Notes: generated by a model from the sequence alone, not told the origin. Counted from the stretch's first letter, positions 8,676 through 16,499 are shown. The stretch is DNA of 64,000 nucleotides from Bacteroides sp. (GCA_023665805.1 JAMPDJ010000008.1:1-64000), one strand, 5' to 3'. Program-made: numbers and translations.

Positions 8676-9458
8676 ATGTCTTCTGCACAAACCTTTTGGG
8701 AACACCTTGATGATTTGCGTACAGTGCTCATACGCATAATCGTGTCTGTACTGGTGTGTAGTGTTGTGGTCTTCTGTTTCAAGGACATTCTGTTTGGTGT
8801 GGTCCTGGCTCCGCAAAGTTCCGACTTTGTCACATATAAGATATTGGAATGGCTGACCGGTATATTTGTTTCCGGAGCAGATTCCATGGAAGTATTATCA
8901 GTACGTCTTATCAATACAGGATTGGCACAACAGTTTCTCCTGCATGTCAAGGTGTCGGTTGGTGTCGGTTGCATGTTGGCTTCTCCTTATATATTATATC
9001 AATTGTTCGGTTTTGTGTCTCCTGCATTGTATGACCATGAACGCAAGTATGCGCTTCGTATGGTTGTTAGTGGCAGTATCATGTTCGTGCTTGGTCTTAT
9101 GTTCAGCTATTTTCTGGTCTTCCCGCTGACATTCCGTTTCTTGAGTACATACCAGATAAGCACCATTGTGGAGAATACAGTTACCATAGAGTCGTATATA
9201 GACACTCTCATTGCCCTCTGTTTTTCCATGGGGATAGTGTTTGAGATTCCGGTGCTATGTTGGGTAATGGGGAAGATTGGTATTATCAGTCCTCAATTGA
9301 TGCGCGGATACCGTCGGCATGTGTGTGTCATACTTCTTGTCATAGGAGCAGTGATTACTCCCACCTCGGACGTGTTCACTCTTCTGATTGTATCTCTTCC
9401 GATGTATTTGCTGTACGAATTGAGCATACACATCGTAGCACGGACTTACAGTAGATAA
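8676..9458 (+). CDS. tatC: Sec-independent protein translocase TatC
   Basis: This 260-aa integral membrane protein has about six hydrophobic segments and the TatC N-terminal signature FWEHLDDLRTVLIR, in which a Glu-His-Leu-x-x-Leu-Arg pattern precedes the first membrane helix. TatC binds twin-arginine signal peptides and initiates transport of folded proteins. The frame opens at 8622, but its first 18 residues lie in a terminator hairpin, so ATG 8676 is chosen. No tatA/tatB-like gene lies beside it; in many Bacteroidota tatA is adjacent or fused, so the partner must be elsewhere. Confidence 0.92.
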   Translation: MSSAQTFWEHLDDLRTVLIRIIVSVLVCSVVVFCFKDILFGVVLAPQSSDFVTYKILEWLTGIFVSGADSMEVLSVRLINTGLAQQFLLHVKVSVGVGCMLASPYILYQLFGFVSPALYDHERKYALRMVVSGSIMFVLGLMFSYFLVFPLTFRFLSTYQISTIVENTVTIESYIDTLIALCFSMGIVFEIPVLCWVMGKIGIISPQLMRGYRRHVCVILLVIGAVITPTSDVFTLLIVSLPMYLLYELSIHIVARTYSR

Positions 9459-9551
9459 GGTTTTCTGTGAGATTTTATAGTTGGTGACATTGACATTTAG
9501 ACATTTTATGCGTTTTTACAAGGATATATTTCAAATAAGAATACTAATATC

Positions 9552-9582
9552 TTTGATTATCACGGAAAATAAATTATCTTTG
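9552..9582 (+). promoter_or_regulatory. Strong Bacteroides-type promoter upstream of an orphan transcript
   Basis: TTTG (9552-9555), a 19-bp spacer and TATCTTTG (9575-9582) fit the Bacteroides sigma-factor consensus very well. The nearest conventional gene starts 455 bp downstream, beyond a terminator-like hairpin, so this promoter may serve a small RNA or small peptides. Confidence 0.65.
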
Positions 9583-9685
9583 CATCACCATTAGTTACCA
9601 AGTCAATAATGTCATATGGCATAGATTGGACAAAAGTCCATGAATCTCCTCTGAAACAGCGGCATTGCTTGGTGACAAAGCGAAT

Positions 9686-9829
9686 ATGATTATGCACATG
9701 ATACCTTATAGTTTCTATACAAGCGAGGTCAAGCCTACGCTTAGAGACATGGCAAATGCTTTACATGAGACGTGTCATATGCTGATAATGAGCTTTTTAC
9801 CCCCCCCCCACACACACATGCATACTTAG
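9686..9829 (+). CDS. Possible small peptide (47 codons) reading into a poly-C tract
   Basis: The open frame runs from ATG 9686 to TAG 9827-9829 inside the promoter-hairpin unit. The peptide begins MIMHMIPYSF and includes the segment EVKPTLRDMANALHE. The ten-C tract at 9800-9809 encodes Pro residues near its C-terminus, so slippage would change the end of the peptide. No homologue is recognised and coding status is uncertain; an untranslated RNA is equally possible. Confidence 0.2.
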   Translation: MIMHMIPYSFYTSEVKPTLRDMANALHETCHMLIMSFLPPPHTHMHT

Positions 9830-9886
9830 CTACCACCACTGTATTATGTAGCATTTACCCTTTCTTAACAAGGACAGGGATGTTCT

Positions 9887-9919
9887 GCAGGTGCAGCGAC
9901 TTTTGGTCGTTGCACCTGC
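9887..9919 (+). terminator. Strong hairpin ending the orphan transcript
   Basis: GCAGGTGCAGCGAC (9887-9900) pairs with GTCGTTGCACCTGC (9906-9919) around a five-base TTTTG loop, with one mismatch. It is very stable but lacks a clear T tract afterwards. Confidence 0.5.
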
Positions 9920-9967
9920 ATTGTGTGTATATATGCATGGAGTCCCTATCCCCCAAGGGCATGCACA

Positions 9968-10001
9968 TTAAACCCAAATCTAATGACCGATTCGGGTTAA
10001 A
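9968..10001. repeat. 34-bp palindromic remnant of the MITE-like family
   Basis: It reads TTAAACCCAAAT followed directly by CTAATGACCGATTCGGGTT and AAA: the two terminal arms of the 205-bp elements at 16124 and 53073 joined with no interior. It lies 35 bp before the ATG of the next gene, where it could act as an operator, mRNA hairpin or promoter spacer. Confidence 0.7.
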
Positions 10002-10036
10002 TGACTTAAAGTTCAACCTTTTTAATACAAACAACT

Positions 10037-10588
10037 ATGAAAAGAATGTATGTTATCATGGCCATGTTCCTTTGCATTGTAGGCATGGCTGGTGCACAAA
10101 AAGCACAGGAGCCTGATTTTGAGTTTGAACCTTTCGTGTTTGACGTGCAGGATTCCACTTTGGGGCAAGCCCTGCCCTGCGAGAATGCCTATGTCAAGGC
10201 AAAGGCCGCAGCCAGCATGTATCTTGTGGGTGTAGGCAAAGTAAAGTCGTATTCTTACGTTGATGGTATAACCAGTCCTTTGACATTGGATAGAAAAAGC
10301 GTAGTGGTTATAAATACAGGTGGTAAGTCACCTATGCAGACCTTGTCTATCAACAAGTTCGAGTTGCTAAAGAAAAAGCGTCGCTTCCAGACCGGATCCG
10401 TTGGCACTTTCACAGGTGCCGATCTTAACAATGACGAGGCTTCACAGACTTTCCGCTACAAGAAGTACGGAAAGGGGAGTGTGATTATCTCATTGAGCGA
10501 CTTTGACGAGGGCGAGTATTGTTTGAGTATCACAAATTCCAATACAAATTCCAAATCTTCCAAGGTATATACCTTTAGGATAAAATAA
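10037..10588 (+). CDS. Secreted hypothetical protein, paralogue of the convergent 10814-11335 gene
   Basis: The 183-aa protein has a clear signal peptide (about 1-20, ending AGAQ). The mature part is predicted beta-rich. A stretch VVVINTGG...INKFELLKKKRRF and the ending DEGEYCLSI...YTFRIK match the layout of the protein encoded on the other strand at 10814-11335 (VVNTD...VLIRLKKKKEYR; PGEYIFTW...WPFSVE), so the two are probably distant paralogues. Proteins of this type are common, uncharacterised secreted proteins in Bacteroidales. No catalytic motif is seen. A palindromic repeat sits just upstream. Confidence 0.65.
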   Translation: MKRMYVIMAMFLCIVGMAGAQKAQEPDFEFEPFVFDVQDSTLGQALPCENAYVKAKAAASMYLVGVGKVKSYSYVDGITSPLTLDRKSVVVINTGGKSPMQTLSINKFELLKKKRRFQTGSVGTFTGADLNNDEASQTFRYKKYGKGSVIISLSDFDEGEYCLSITNSNTNSKSSKVYTFRIK

Positions 10589-10607
10589 ACGTCTGTAATA
10601 CGAGTTC

Positions 10608-10657
10608 TCCCCGATAGAATGTCTGTGAATTATGTTTCCACAGCATGCTATCGGGGA
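10608..10657. terminator. Bidirectional terminator between convergent secreted-protein genes
   Basis: TCCCCGATAG (10608-10617) pairs perfectly with CTATCGGGGA (10648-10657). An inner CTGTG/CACAG pair strengthens the stem. It lies between two convergent genes and could stop transcription from either side. Confidence 0.6.
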
Positions 10658-10779
10658 AGCCTATTTGCTGTGTAACATGATGTAGCTTTACGCCCTAAGA
10701 CTATCTGCCCACATAAATAACAGGCATTAGAAAGGCAATACGAATCATCAGAGCATGATAATTGACTTATAATGGTCGA

Positions 10780-10797
10780 TTTTTTTTTTGGGGGGGG
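10780..10797. repeat. Homopolymer junction T10-G8
   Basis: Ten T (10780-10789) run directly into eight G (10790-10797), just beyond the 3' end of the minus-strand gene that stops at 10814. It mirrors the ten-C tract at 9800-9809 on the other side of the secreted-protein pair. Such tracts are prone to slippage; here it is intergenic. Confidence 0.7.
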
Positions 10798-10813
10798 TAA
10801 GCATGAGAGTAAT

Positions 10814-11335
10814 TTATTCGACACTGAATGGCCATACTTTCCAATCCTCCAGATCTCCAACTTTGGCCCCGGTTGTCCACGTAAAAATATATTCACCAGG
10901 TTCCAAGGTTTTGAGGGGGCAAACGAGGAAACACTCATTACCGTATGGTTGTATGTCGAAGTTGTTGAAATCCACAAACAGGCAATGGTTGTCATTGACA
11001 ACTGGTTGAGGTATTTTGCGATATTCCTTTTTCTTCTTCAATCTTATAAGGACCATGTCGCTGAGAAGCAGTGTGTCGGTATTTACGACAAATTGCGGAG
11101 GATTGTTGTCAACCAGCTGTTTGGCACGTGTTCCCCACAGATATCGTTGCACGGTACTCTTCAGCTGGATGTCTGCAATACGCCAGCCTGCTTTTATTTC
11201 GCTTTGTGTTGTCTGTTCGTCTATGCGAAAAAGTTTCCCATCCGTAAGTATTTTTACAGATTGGGCATGCAATCCCTGTACGTTGACCAGTGCCATAATT
11301 GCCAAGGGTATGCAAATAGACTTTATTTTTTTCAT
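10814..11335 (-). CDS. Secreted hypothetical protein, paralogue of the 10037-10588 gene
   Basis: The 173-aa protein has a signal peptide (KKIK basic start, hydrophobic core, cleavage after LHAQ, about residue 25). The remainder is a small beta-rich domain with VVNTDTLLLSDMVLIRLKKKKEYR in the middle (basic KKKK run) and LEPGEYIFTW near the end. It shares this plan with the convergent upstream gene. A TAACTTTG -7 element lies at 11343-11350 on the minus strand, only 7 bp before the ATG, so the transcript may have almost no leader. Function unknown. Confidence 0.7.
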   Translation of the reverse strand: MKKIKSICIPLAIMALVNVQGLHAQSVKILTDGKLFRIDEQTTQSEIKAGWRIADIQLKSTVQRYLWGTRAKQLVDNNPPQFVVNTDTLLLSDMVLIRLKKKKEYRKIPQPVVNDNHCLFVDFNNFDIQPYGNECFLVCPLKTLEPGEYIFTWTTGAKVGDLEDWKVWPFSVE

Positions 11336-11342
11336 ATCGCTC

Positions 11343-11350
11343 CAAAGTTA
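11343..11350 (-). promoter_or_regulatory. -7 element of the 10814-11335 gene
   Basis: On the minus strand the sequence reads TAACTTTG, matching TAnnTTTG, and ends 7 bp before the start codon. No clear -33 TTTG was found at the expected distance. Confidence 0.4.
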
Positions 11351-11382
11351 CAACTTTTAGACGGAATATATCCATGCATCGC

Positions 11383-11412
11383 TTGTACCTTTATGATTTT
11401 TAAGTAAATTTG
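11383..11412 (+). promoter_or_regulatory. Promoter of the NhaD-type antiporter gene
   Basis: TTG at 11383-11385 is followed after 19 bp by TAAATTTG at 11405-11412. The start codon is at 11466, giving a leader of about 45 nt. Confidence 0.55.
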
Positions 11413-11465
11413 CAACCGAAACAACATTAAATAATTTAAAGAACACCCTTAATACTTGTGGACGA

Positions 11466-12863
11466 ATGACAATTGCTATCGTTGTGGTAATACTTTTGGG
11501 TTACTTGTTCATTGCTTCGGAGCATGTGACACATGTGAACAAGGCCTTGGTGGCCATCTTTTGCGGTACCGTAGGTTGGGTATTGTTTATGTGCAGTGGT
11601 ACTTCGTTTATCAATGTTCTGCATGCAGAGGAGTATCGTATGTTTCTTGGTGGCATGGCTCATACTGTGGCAATAAGCAAGGAGTTCATTGCCAACCATA
11701 TTTTCCTTGGATATGTAGGACAGGTTGGAGGATTGGCCCTGTATTTGCTGGCCACAATGTCAATAGTGGAGGTACTTACCAATAATGAATGTTTCTCTTT
11801 TTTGGATACTTGGCTCAGACGGCAAAATACGGCTCAGATGTTGTGGCTGACCGTGCTGGTAAGCTTCCTGTTGAGTACATGTATAGACAATCTTACAGTG
11901 GCTGTATTGATGCTGATGATTTTGCGCAAAATCATACGTAATGGCAAACAGAGGATGTATGTTGGTTCTGCTGTGGTAATAGCTGCCAGTTGTGGTGGAT
12001 GCTGGACGGTGATAGGCGATGTTTCCAGTTTGTTGGTATGGAGCAAGGGAGCAGTGGAGGCTACCCCTTTCAGCGCGGCTTTGGTGCTTCCGGCCATAGT
12101 TGCCGTGGTTATACCGACGGCTTTCATACAGCGTCAGTTGCCAGATCATCTGGATCTTGACAGACCGGCCTATTCTTTTCGTGGGGACGATAGCATACTG
12201 GCATGGTGGCAAAAGTGCATACTTCTCTTCTTCGGCATAGGCGGATTGTGGTTTGTGCCTTCGTTTCACAGAATTACGCTTCTTCCTCCTTTCCTTGGTG
12301 CATTGTGCTGCCTTGGCGTGGTGTGGGTGTTGAACGAGATAATAAACATCAACAGGATACGTACCGAGCAACCTCTGAGCATTTCCCGGGGGCGTAGCTT
12401 GCAATACGAGGTGTTGCAGGTTATTATGTACTGTGTGGGAGTATGCCTGTGTGTGGATGTTCTGGTGGAGATAGGTGTCATGCGTGTGGTGGCCGGATGG
12501 CTGGATAGCAATATACATAGTATTTATCTGGCAAGTGTTTTCATGGGAGCACTCAGTGGAGTACTGGACAACATCGCCCTTGTGATGACAGGAATCAGCA
12601 TATATCCGGTATTGTCTCCGGAGACAGTACAACCGGGATATATGGAGAGTTTTATACAGAACGGTCAGTATTGGCACCTGATTTCTCTTTGCGGAAACGT
12701 TGGCGGATGTCTTCTCCCAATAGGCAGTGTGGCGGGATTTGCCTTGATGCGTGCCGAGGGTGTGACCGTGTGGTGGTATGTGCGTCGTATCTCACTCTTT
12801 GCTTTCTGCGGTTGGGCTGCTTCGGTTGGCACCTATTTTCTTGTAGACTATTTCTTAAGGTAA
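11466..12863 (+). CDS. nhaD: NhaD-type Na+/H+ antiporter (ion transporter superfamily)
   Basis: This 465-aa polytopic membrane protein has about 11-13 hydrophobic segments. The motif STCIDNLTVAVLML (about 137-150), with a membrane-embedded Asp-Asn pair, matches the TxxxDN signature of NhaD antiporters. A GCWTVIGD segment follows, and a mirrored SGVLDNIALV motif lies in the C-terminal half, as expected for the inverted-repeat fold. NhaD exchanges Na+ (or Li+) for H+ and helps with salt and alkaline stress. It is followed 17 bp later by the helicase gene, so co-transcription is likely. Confidence 0.85.
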   Translation: MTIAIVVVILLGYLFIASEHVTHVNKALVAIFCGTVGWVLFMCSGTSFINVLHAEEYRMFLGGMAHTVAISKEFIANHIFLGYVGQVGGLALYLLATMSIVEVLTNNECFSFLDTWLRRQNTAQMLWLTVLVSFLLSTCIDNLTVAVLMLMILRKIIRNGKQRMYVGSAVVIAASCGGCWTVIGDVSSLLVWSKGAVEATPFSAALVLPAIVAVVIPTAFIQRQLPDHLDLDRPAYSFRGDDSILAWWQKCILLFFGIGGLWFVPSFHRITLLPPFLGALCCLGVVWVLNEIININRIRTEQPLSISRGRSLQYEVLQVIMYCVGVCLCVDVLVEIGVMRVVAGWLDSNIHSIYLASVFMGALSGVLDNIALVMTGISIYPVLSPETVQPGYMESFIQNGQYWHLISLCGNVGGCLLPIGSVAGFALMRAEGVTVWWYVRRISLFAFCGWAASVGTYFLVDYFLR

Positions 12864-12880
12864 CATTCCATATAATATAA

Positions 12881-14194
12881 ATGATATACAATCTTCAGGC
12901 CTTGGGTATCGAGGCCATAAACTCCATGCAGGAGGAAATGCTGGGTGAAATGCGTAAGCATAATTCCATGGTGCTGCTCTCGCCTACGGGCAGTGGCAAG
13001 ACTTTGGGATACTTATTGCCAATAGTGGAGCGTATGGCTCCGGGCAATGTACCTACGGTGCTGGTGTTGGTTCCAAGCCGGGAATTGGCTATTCAGACTC
13101 AGCAAGTAGCTGCTAAATTAGCATCTGATATCAAGGCCTATGCATGTTATGGAGGTCGTTCGGCAATGGACGAGCATCGCTCAATACGCAATCTTTTGCC
13201 AAATATGATTATTGGGACGCCCGGCCGAGTGCTGGATCATCTGCAAAAGGGTAATTTCGAATCCTCTTCTATTGACACAATTGTAATTGACGAATTTGAC
13301 AAGTCTTTGGAATTAGGTTTCCGCCAGCAAATGTCGGATATATTGGCTATGTTGCCTTCTGTACAAAAACGCATATTGCTTTCGGCCACCGATTCGCCCG
13401 AAATACCGGCATTCGTGGGGGTGGAGAATGTACGCAGACTGGACTATCTTACCAATCACTCTACGGATTATGCCGAGCGCATCAGTCAATATGTGCTAAA
13501 CTCACCGGAGAAAGACAAGCTGGAGACGCTTGGCCATTTGCTTTGTTCGTTGGGTAACAGTTCAAGCATAGTATTTCTCAACTATAGGGAAGCGGTTGAC
13601 AGAGTCTACCAGTTCCTGCGCAAGGCCGGCTTTTGTGCATCTGCCTTCCATGGCGCGATGGAACAGAAGGATAGGGAACGGGCCTTGTTCCGTTTTAGCA
13701 GCGGGTGCACCAATGTATTGGTCAGTACGGATTTGGCTGCACGTGGACTGGATATAGACAACGTAGAGAACATTATTCATTACCATTTGCCAGTGACTAT
13801 GGATGCCTATACTCATCGCATAGGCCGCACTGCACGATGGGACAGGGAAGGGGCATCTTACATTATCCTTGGGCCGGAGGAAAATCTGGACAAACTGGAC
13901 GCGTTGGACGATGTGAAAAACATGGACGTGCCTTCGGCAACTATAGTGCCTTTCTCCAGATGGGAAACCCTTTACATTGGCAGGGGAAAGAAAGATAGAT
14001 TGGCTAAAGTGGACATCGTTGGCTTCTTGAGCAAGATTGGTGGTTTAACATCTTCCCAGATAGGAATGATTAGCGTTTTTCCACATTGGTCTTTCGTGGC
14101 TGTGGAACGTGAATGTTTGCCCCAACTAATGTCCCGTATCAAGGGACAGAAAATAAAGGGTCAAAGGACAATTATAGAACCCATACGTCAATAG
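12881..14194 (+). CDS. DEAD-box-family RNA helicase, DbpA-like, with DEFD motif II
   Basis: This 437-aa protein carries helicase motifs in order: a Q-motif-like MQEEML, motif I SPTGSGKT (about 34-41), PSRELA, GTPGRVLDH, motif II IDEFDK (D137-E138-F139-D140), motif III SAT, a STDLAARGLD segment and HRIGRTAR. The second Ala-Asp of canonical DEAD reads Phe-Asp. The C-terminal 75 residues (VDIVGFLSKIGGLTSSQIG...) resemble the DbpA RNA-binding domain, which targets 23S rRNA during ribosome assembly. The gene follows nhaD by 17 bp and precedes the ribosome-associated ettA. Confidence 0.88.
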   Translation: MIYNLQALGIEAINSMQEEMLGEMRKHNSMVLLSPTGSGKTLGYLLPIVERMAPGNVPTVLVLVPSRELAIQTQQVAAKLASDIKAYACYGGRSAMDEHRSIRNLLPNMIIGTPGRVLDHLQKGNFESSSIDTIVIDEFDKSLELGFRQQMSDILAMLPSVQKRILLSATDSPEIPAFVGVENVRRLDYLTNHSTDYAERISQYVLNSPEKDKLETLGHLLCSLGNSSSIVFLNYREAVDRVYQFLRKAGFCASAFHGAMEQKDRERALFRFSSGCTNVLVSTDLAARGLDIDNVENIIHYHLPVTMDAYTHRIGRTARWDREGASYIILGPEENLDKLDALDDVKNMDVPSATIVPFSRWETLYIGRGKKDRLAKVDIVGFLSKIGGLTSSQIGMISVFPHWSFVAVERECLPQLMSRIKGQKIKGQRTIIEPIRQ

Positions 14195-14260
14195 GATGAA
14201 TGACAAACTTCGGGAGCGTGGAGTATTGACGAATAACATACATGATAAACAATATAATAC

Positions 14261-15955
14261 ATGGCAACAGTAGACGACAAGAAGATTATTTTTTCCATGG
14301 TGGGTGTGAGCAAGACTATCACTCAGAACCAGAAGCAAGTGCTGAAGAACATCTATCTTAGTTTCTTCTATGGTGCAAAGATTGGCATCATAGGTTTGAA
14401 CGGTTCTGGTAAGACAACGCTGATGAAGATTATTGCCGGACTTGAACAACCTTCACAGGGCGAAGTGGTATGGAGTCCCGGTTACAGCGTAGGTTATTTG
14501 GAACAGGAACCGTATCTTGATGATGAAAAAACAGTTCTGGAAGTAGTACGCGAGGGCGTGCAGAATATCGTGGATGCCTTGAATGAATATAACGCAATCA
14601 ATGACAAATTCGGCTTGCCTGAATACTACGAGAATGAGGACAAGATGAACGAACTCTTTGCCAGGCAGGGAGAATTGCAGGATATATTGGATTCTACGGA
14701 TGCATGGAATCTTGACAATCGTTTGGAACGTGCCATGGATGCTTTGCGCTGTCCACCGGCCGATCGTAAGTGCTCTGTGCTTTCTGGGGGTGAGCGTCGC
14801 CGGGTGGCTTTGTGCAGATTGTTGCTTAGCAAGCCGGATGTCCTGTTGTTGGACGAGCCAACCAACCACTTGGATGCCGAGAGCATTGACTGGCTGGAGC
14901 AACATTTGCAGCAGTATGAGGGCACGGTCATCTGCGTTACCCACGACCGTTATTTCCTGGACGACGTGGCTGGATGGATTCTGGAACTGGACCGGGGCGA
15001 GGGGATTCCTTGGCAAGGCAATTACAGCTCGTGGCTGGAACAGAAGACCAAACGTATGGCTCAGGAAGAGAAAGTCGCCAGCAAACGTCGCAAGACTTTG
15101 GAACGTGAACTGGAATGGGTGCGTATGGCCCCTAAGGCTCGTCAGGCCAAGGGCAAGGCTCGTTTGAAGTCGTACGAGAGCATGCTTAACCAAGAGCAAC
15201 GCGAGAGAGAAGAAAAGTTGGAAATATTCATTCCCAACGGTCCACGCCTTGGCAACAATGTAATCGAGGCTCATGGAGTGTGCAAGGCATTTGATGACAA
15301 GGTGCTTATCAAGGACTTGAATTTCATGTTGCCGCCCAACGGCATTGTCGGAGTTATCGGTCCCAATGGTGCCGGAAAGACCACGCTCTTCCGCATGATT
15401 ATGGGCTTGGAGACTCCAGACACAGGCACATTCGAGGTAGGCGAGACCGTGAAGCTTGCCTATGTGGATCAGAGCCACAAGAGCATTACTCCTGAGGCCA
15501 GCGTCTTTCAGGTTGTAAGCCAGGGCAATGAGTTGATTCGTATTGGTGGCAGGGACATCAATACGCGAGCCTACCTGTCACGTTTCAACTTTACCGGTGC
15601 AGACCAGGAAAAGAAATGCGGTGTCTTGTCTGGAGGCGAGCGCAACCGCCTGCATCTGGCCATGGCGTTGAAGGAGGAAGGCAATGTACTGTTGCTTGAT
15701 GAACCCACCAACGACATAGATGTGAACACACTGCGTGCCTTGGAGGAAGGTTTGGAGGCTTTTGCCGGATGTGCCGTTGTTATCAGTCATGACCGCTGGT
15801 TCCTTGACCGTATCTGCACTCACATCCTGGCCTATGAAGGCAATGGCAATATATTCTTCTTTGAGGGTTCATATTCCGAATACGAGCAGAACCGCTGCAA
15901 ACGTCTTGGCATGGATGCTCCCAAGTTCGCACGCTACAGAAAGTTGGATGATTGA
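14261..15955 (+). CDS. ettA: Energy-dependent translational throttle protein EttA (ABC-F ATPase)
   Basis: The 564 aa is close to the 555 aa of E. coli EttA. It has two ABC cassettes: Walker A GLNGSGKTT (about 46-54) and GPNGAGKTT in the second half, two LSGGERRR/LSGGERNR signatures, and Walker B segments LLLDEPTNHLDAES and LLLDEPTNDIDVNT. The arm insertion in domain 1 and a basic linker rich in Arg/Lys (KRRKTLERELEWVR) are those of EttA, which binds the ribosomal E site and gates translation by energy state. There are no transmembrane segments. Confidence 0.93.
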   Translation: MATVDDKKIIFSMVGVSKTITQNQKQVLKNIYLSFFYGAKIGIIGLNGSGKTTLMKIIAGLEQPSQGEVVWSPGYSVGYLEQEPYLDDEKTVLEVVREGVQNIVDALNEYNAINDKFGLPEYYENEDKMNELFARQGELQDILDSTDAWNLDNRLERAMDALRCPPADRKCSVLSGGERRRVALCRLLLSKPDVLLLDEPTNHLDAESIDWLEQHLQQYEGTVICVTHDRYFLDDVAGWILELDRGEGIPWQGNYSSWLEQKTKRMAQEEKVASKRRKTLERELEWVRMAPKARQAKGKARLKSYESMLNQEQREREEKLEIFIPNGPRLGNNVIEAHGVCKAFDDKVLIKDLNFMLPPNGIVGVIGPNGAGKTTLFRMIMGLETPDTGTFEVGETVKLAYVDQSHKSITPEASVFQVVSQGNELIRIGGRDINTRAYLSRFNFTGADQEKKCGVLSGGERNRLHLAMALKEEGNVLLLDEPTNDIDVNTLRALEEGLEAFAGCAVVISHDRWFLDRICTHILAYEGNGNIFFFEGSYSEYEQNRCKRLGMDAPKFARYRKLDD

Positions 15956-15997
15956 TGGTTCTGCCGGCAGCAGATTTTCCCGGCATCTGAACAATAT

Positions 15998-16040
15998 GAT
16001 GTCCCGTGTCATTTCTTCTGTTAGAAAGACCCGGGACATG
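15998..16040 (+). terminator. Terminator of ettA
   Basis: ATGTCCCG (15999-16006) pairs with CGGGACAT (16032-16039); an inner TTTCT/AGAAA pair extends it. It is followed by a T-rich stretch. It lies 43 bp after the ettA stop. Confidence 0.65.
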
Positions 16041-16123
16041 TCTTTCTATCATCTCACGCACCCAGGATGCTTCAATTACTTAAATCCGGGATCGGTAGTT
16101 AGGGCGTAAGATACTCAATGTCC

Positions 16124-16327
16124 TTTAACCCGAATAGGTCATTAGATTTCCAATCCGCTTTGTCTTTATGTTCGTTCGTATTGCAACCGTTTTGTCGCAG
16201 TCATAGCGAGTATGGCAAGACCAAACGGGAAGCAATACGGCGAAGAGAAGGGCAAAAATGGAGGGAAAGGCAATATAAAGCAGATGATTTATACAAATTG
16301 ACGTTCTAATGACCGATTTGGGTTTAA
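16124..16327. mobile_element. MITE-like palindromic element, copy A (204 bp)
   Basis: The terminal arms are inverted repeats: the left end begins TTTAACCCGAAT and the right end reads TCTAATGACCGATTTGGGTT. The interior also folds back on itself: CGTATTGCAACCGTTTTGTC pairs imperfectly with a GAC-CAAACGG-GCAATACGG segment, centred near 16205. It is about 90% identical by eye to copy B at 53073-53277. It encodes no transposase, so it is non-autonomous. It lies between the ettA terminator and prs. Confidence 0.8.
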
Positions 16328-16382
16328 CTGTTTTCCAGTGTTTGTTCAGGCTGTTATTTTCTTGCTGTGTGGAGTAGAGTGA

Positions 16383-16396
16383 GAATTCGCGAATTC
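16383..16396. repeat. GAATTCGCGAATTC palindrome
   Basis: A perfect 14-bp palindrome 56 bp beyond the right end of MITE copy A. The same 14-mer lies 43 bp beyond copy B (53320-53333). A related GAATTCGTGAAT follows at 16427-16438. Confidence 0.7.
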
Positions 16397-16499
16397 GCGT
16401 GTGAAAATACATGAATATAATGGTGTGAATTCGTGAATATAAGGCTCCGTGTCCACCGAGGTCTCGTGCCTCTTGTTTTATCTATTGTCAGATACCAAC

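Larger units (their letters stand above)
9459..10036. other. 578-bp intergenic region with an orphan transcription unit and homopolymer tract
   Basis: The region contains a good promoter (9552-9582), two tiny open frames (26 codons from 9609; 47 codons at 9686-9829), a tract of ten C followed by CA repeats (9800-9818), a strong hairpin (9887-9919) and a 34-bp palindromic repeat related to the MITE family (9968-10001). No larger gene is supported. The open frame at 9772-10116 runs through the C tract and into the next gene and is not credible. Confidence 0.6.

Noticed and set aside
9772..10116. 114-aa plus-strand frame through the poly-C tract
   Set aside because: It runs through a strong hairpin and a repeat and overlaps the signal peptide region of the real gene at 10037; low-complexity start.
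11760..12677. 305-aa minus-strand open frame
   Set aside because: It lies antisense to the clear NhaD-type antiporter gene; composition (His/Tyr/Gln-rich, no domain) is that of a shadow frame.
14453..15478. 341-aa minus-strand open frame
   Set aside because: Antisense to ettA, whose ABC motifs are unmistakable; the antisense protein has no recognisable features.
16118..16309. Small open frame overlapping the MITE (also 16125-16412 and 53069-53305 on the minus strand)
   Set aside because: These frames are created by the palindromic repeat; similarity between them reflects DNA identity, not protein conservation.
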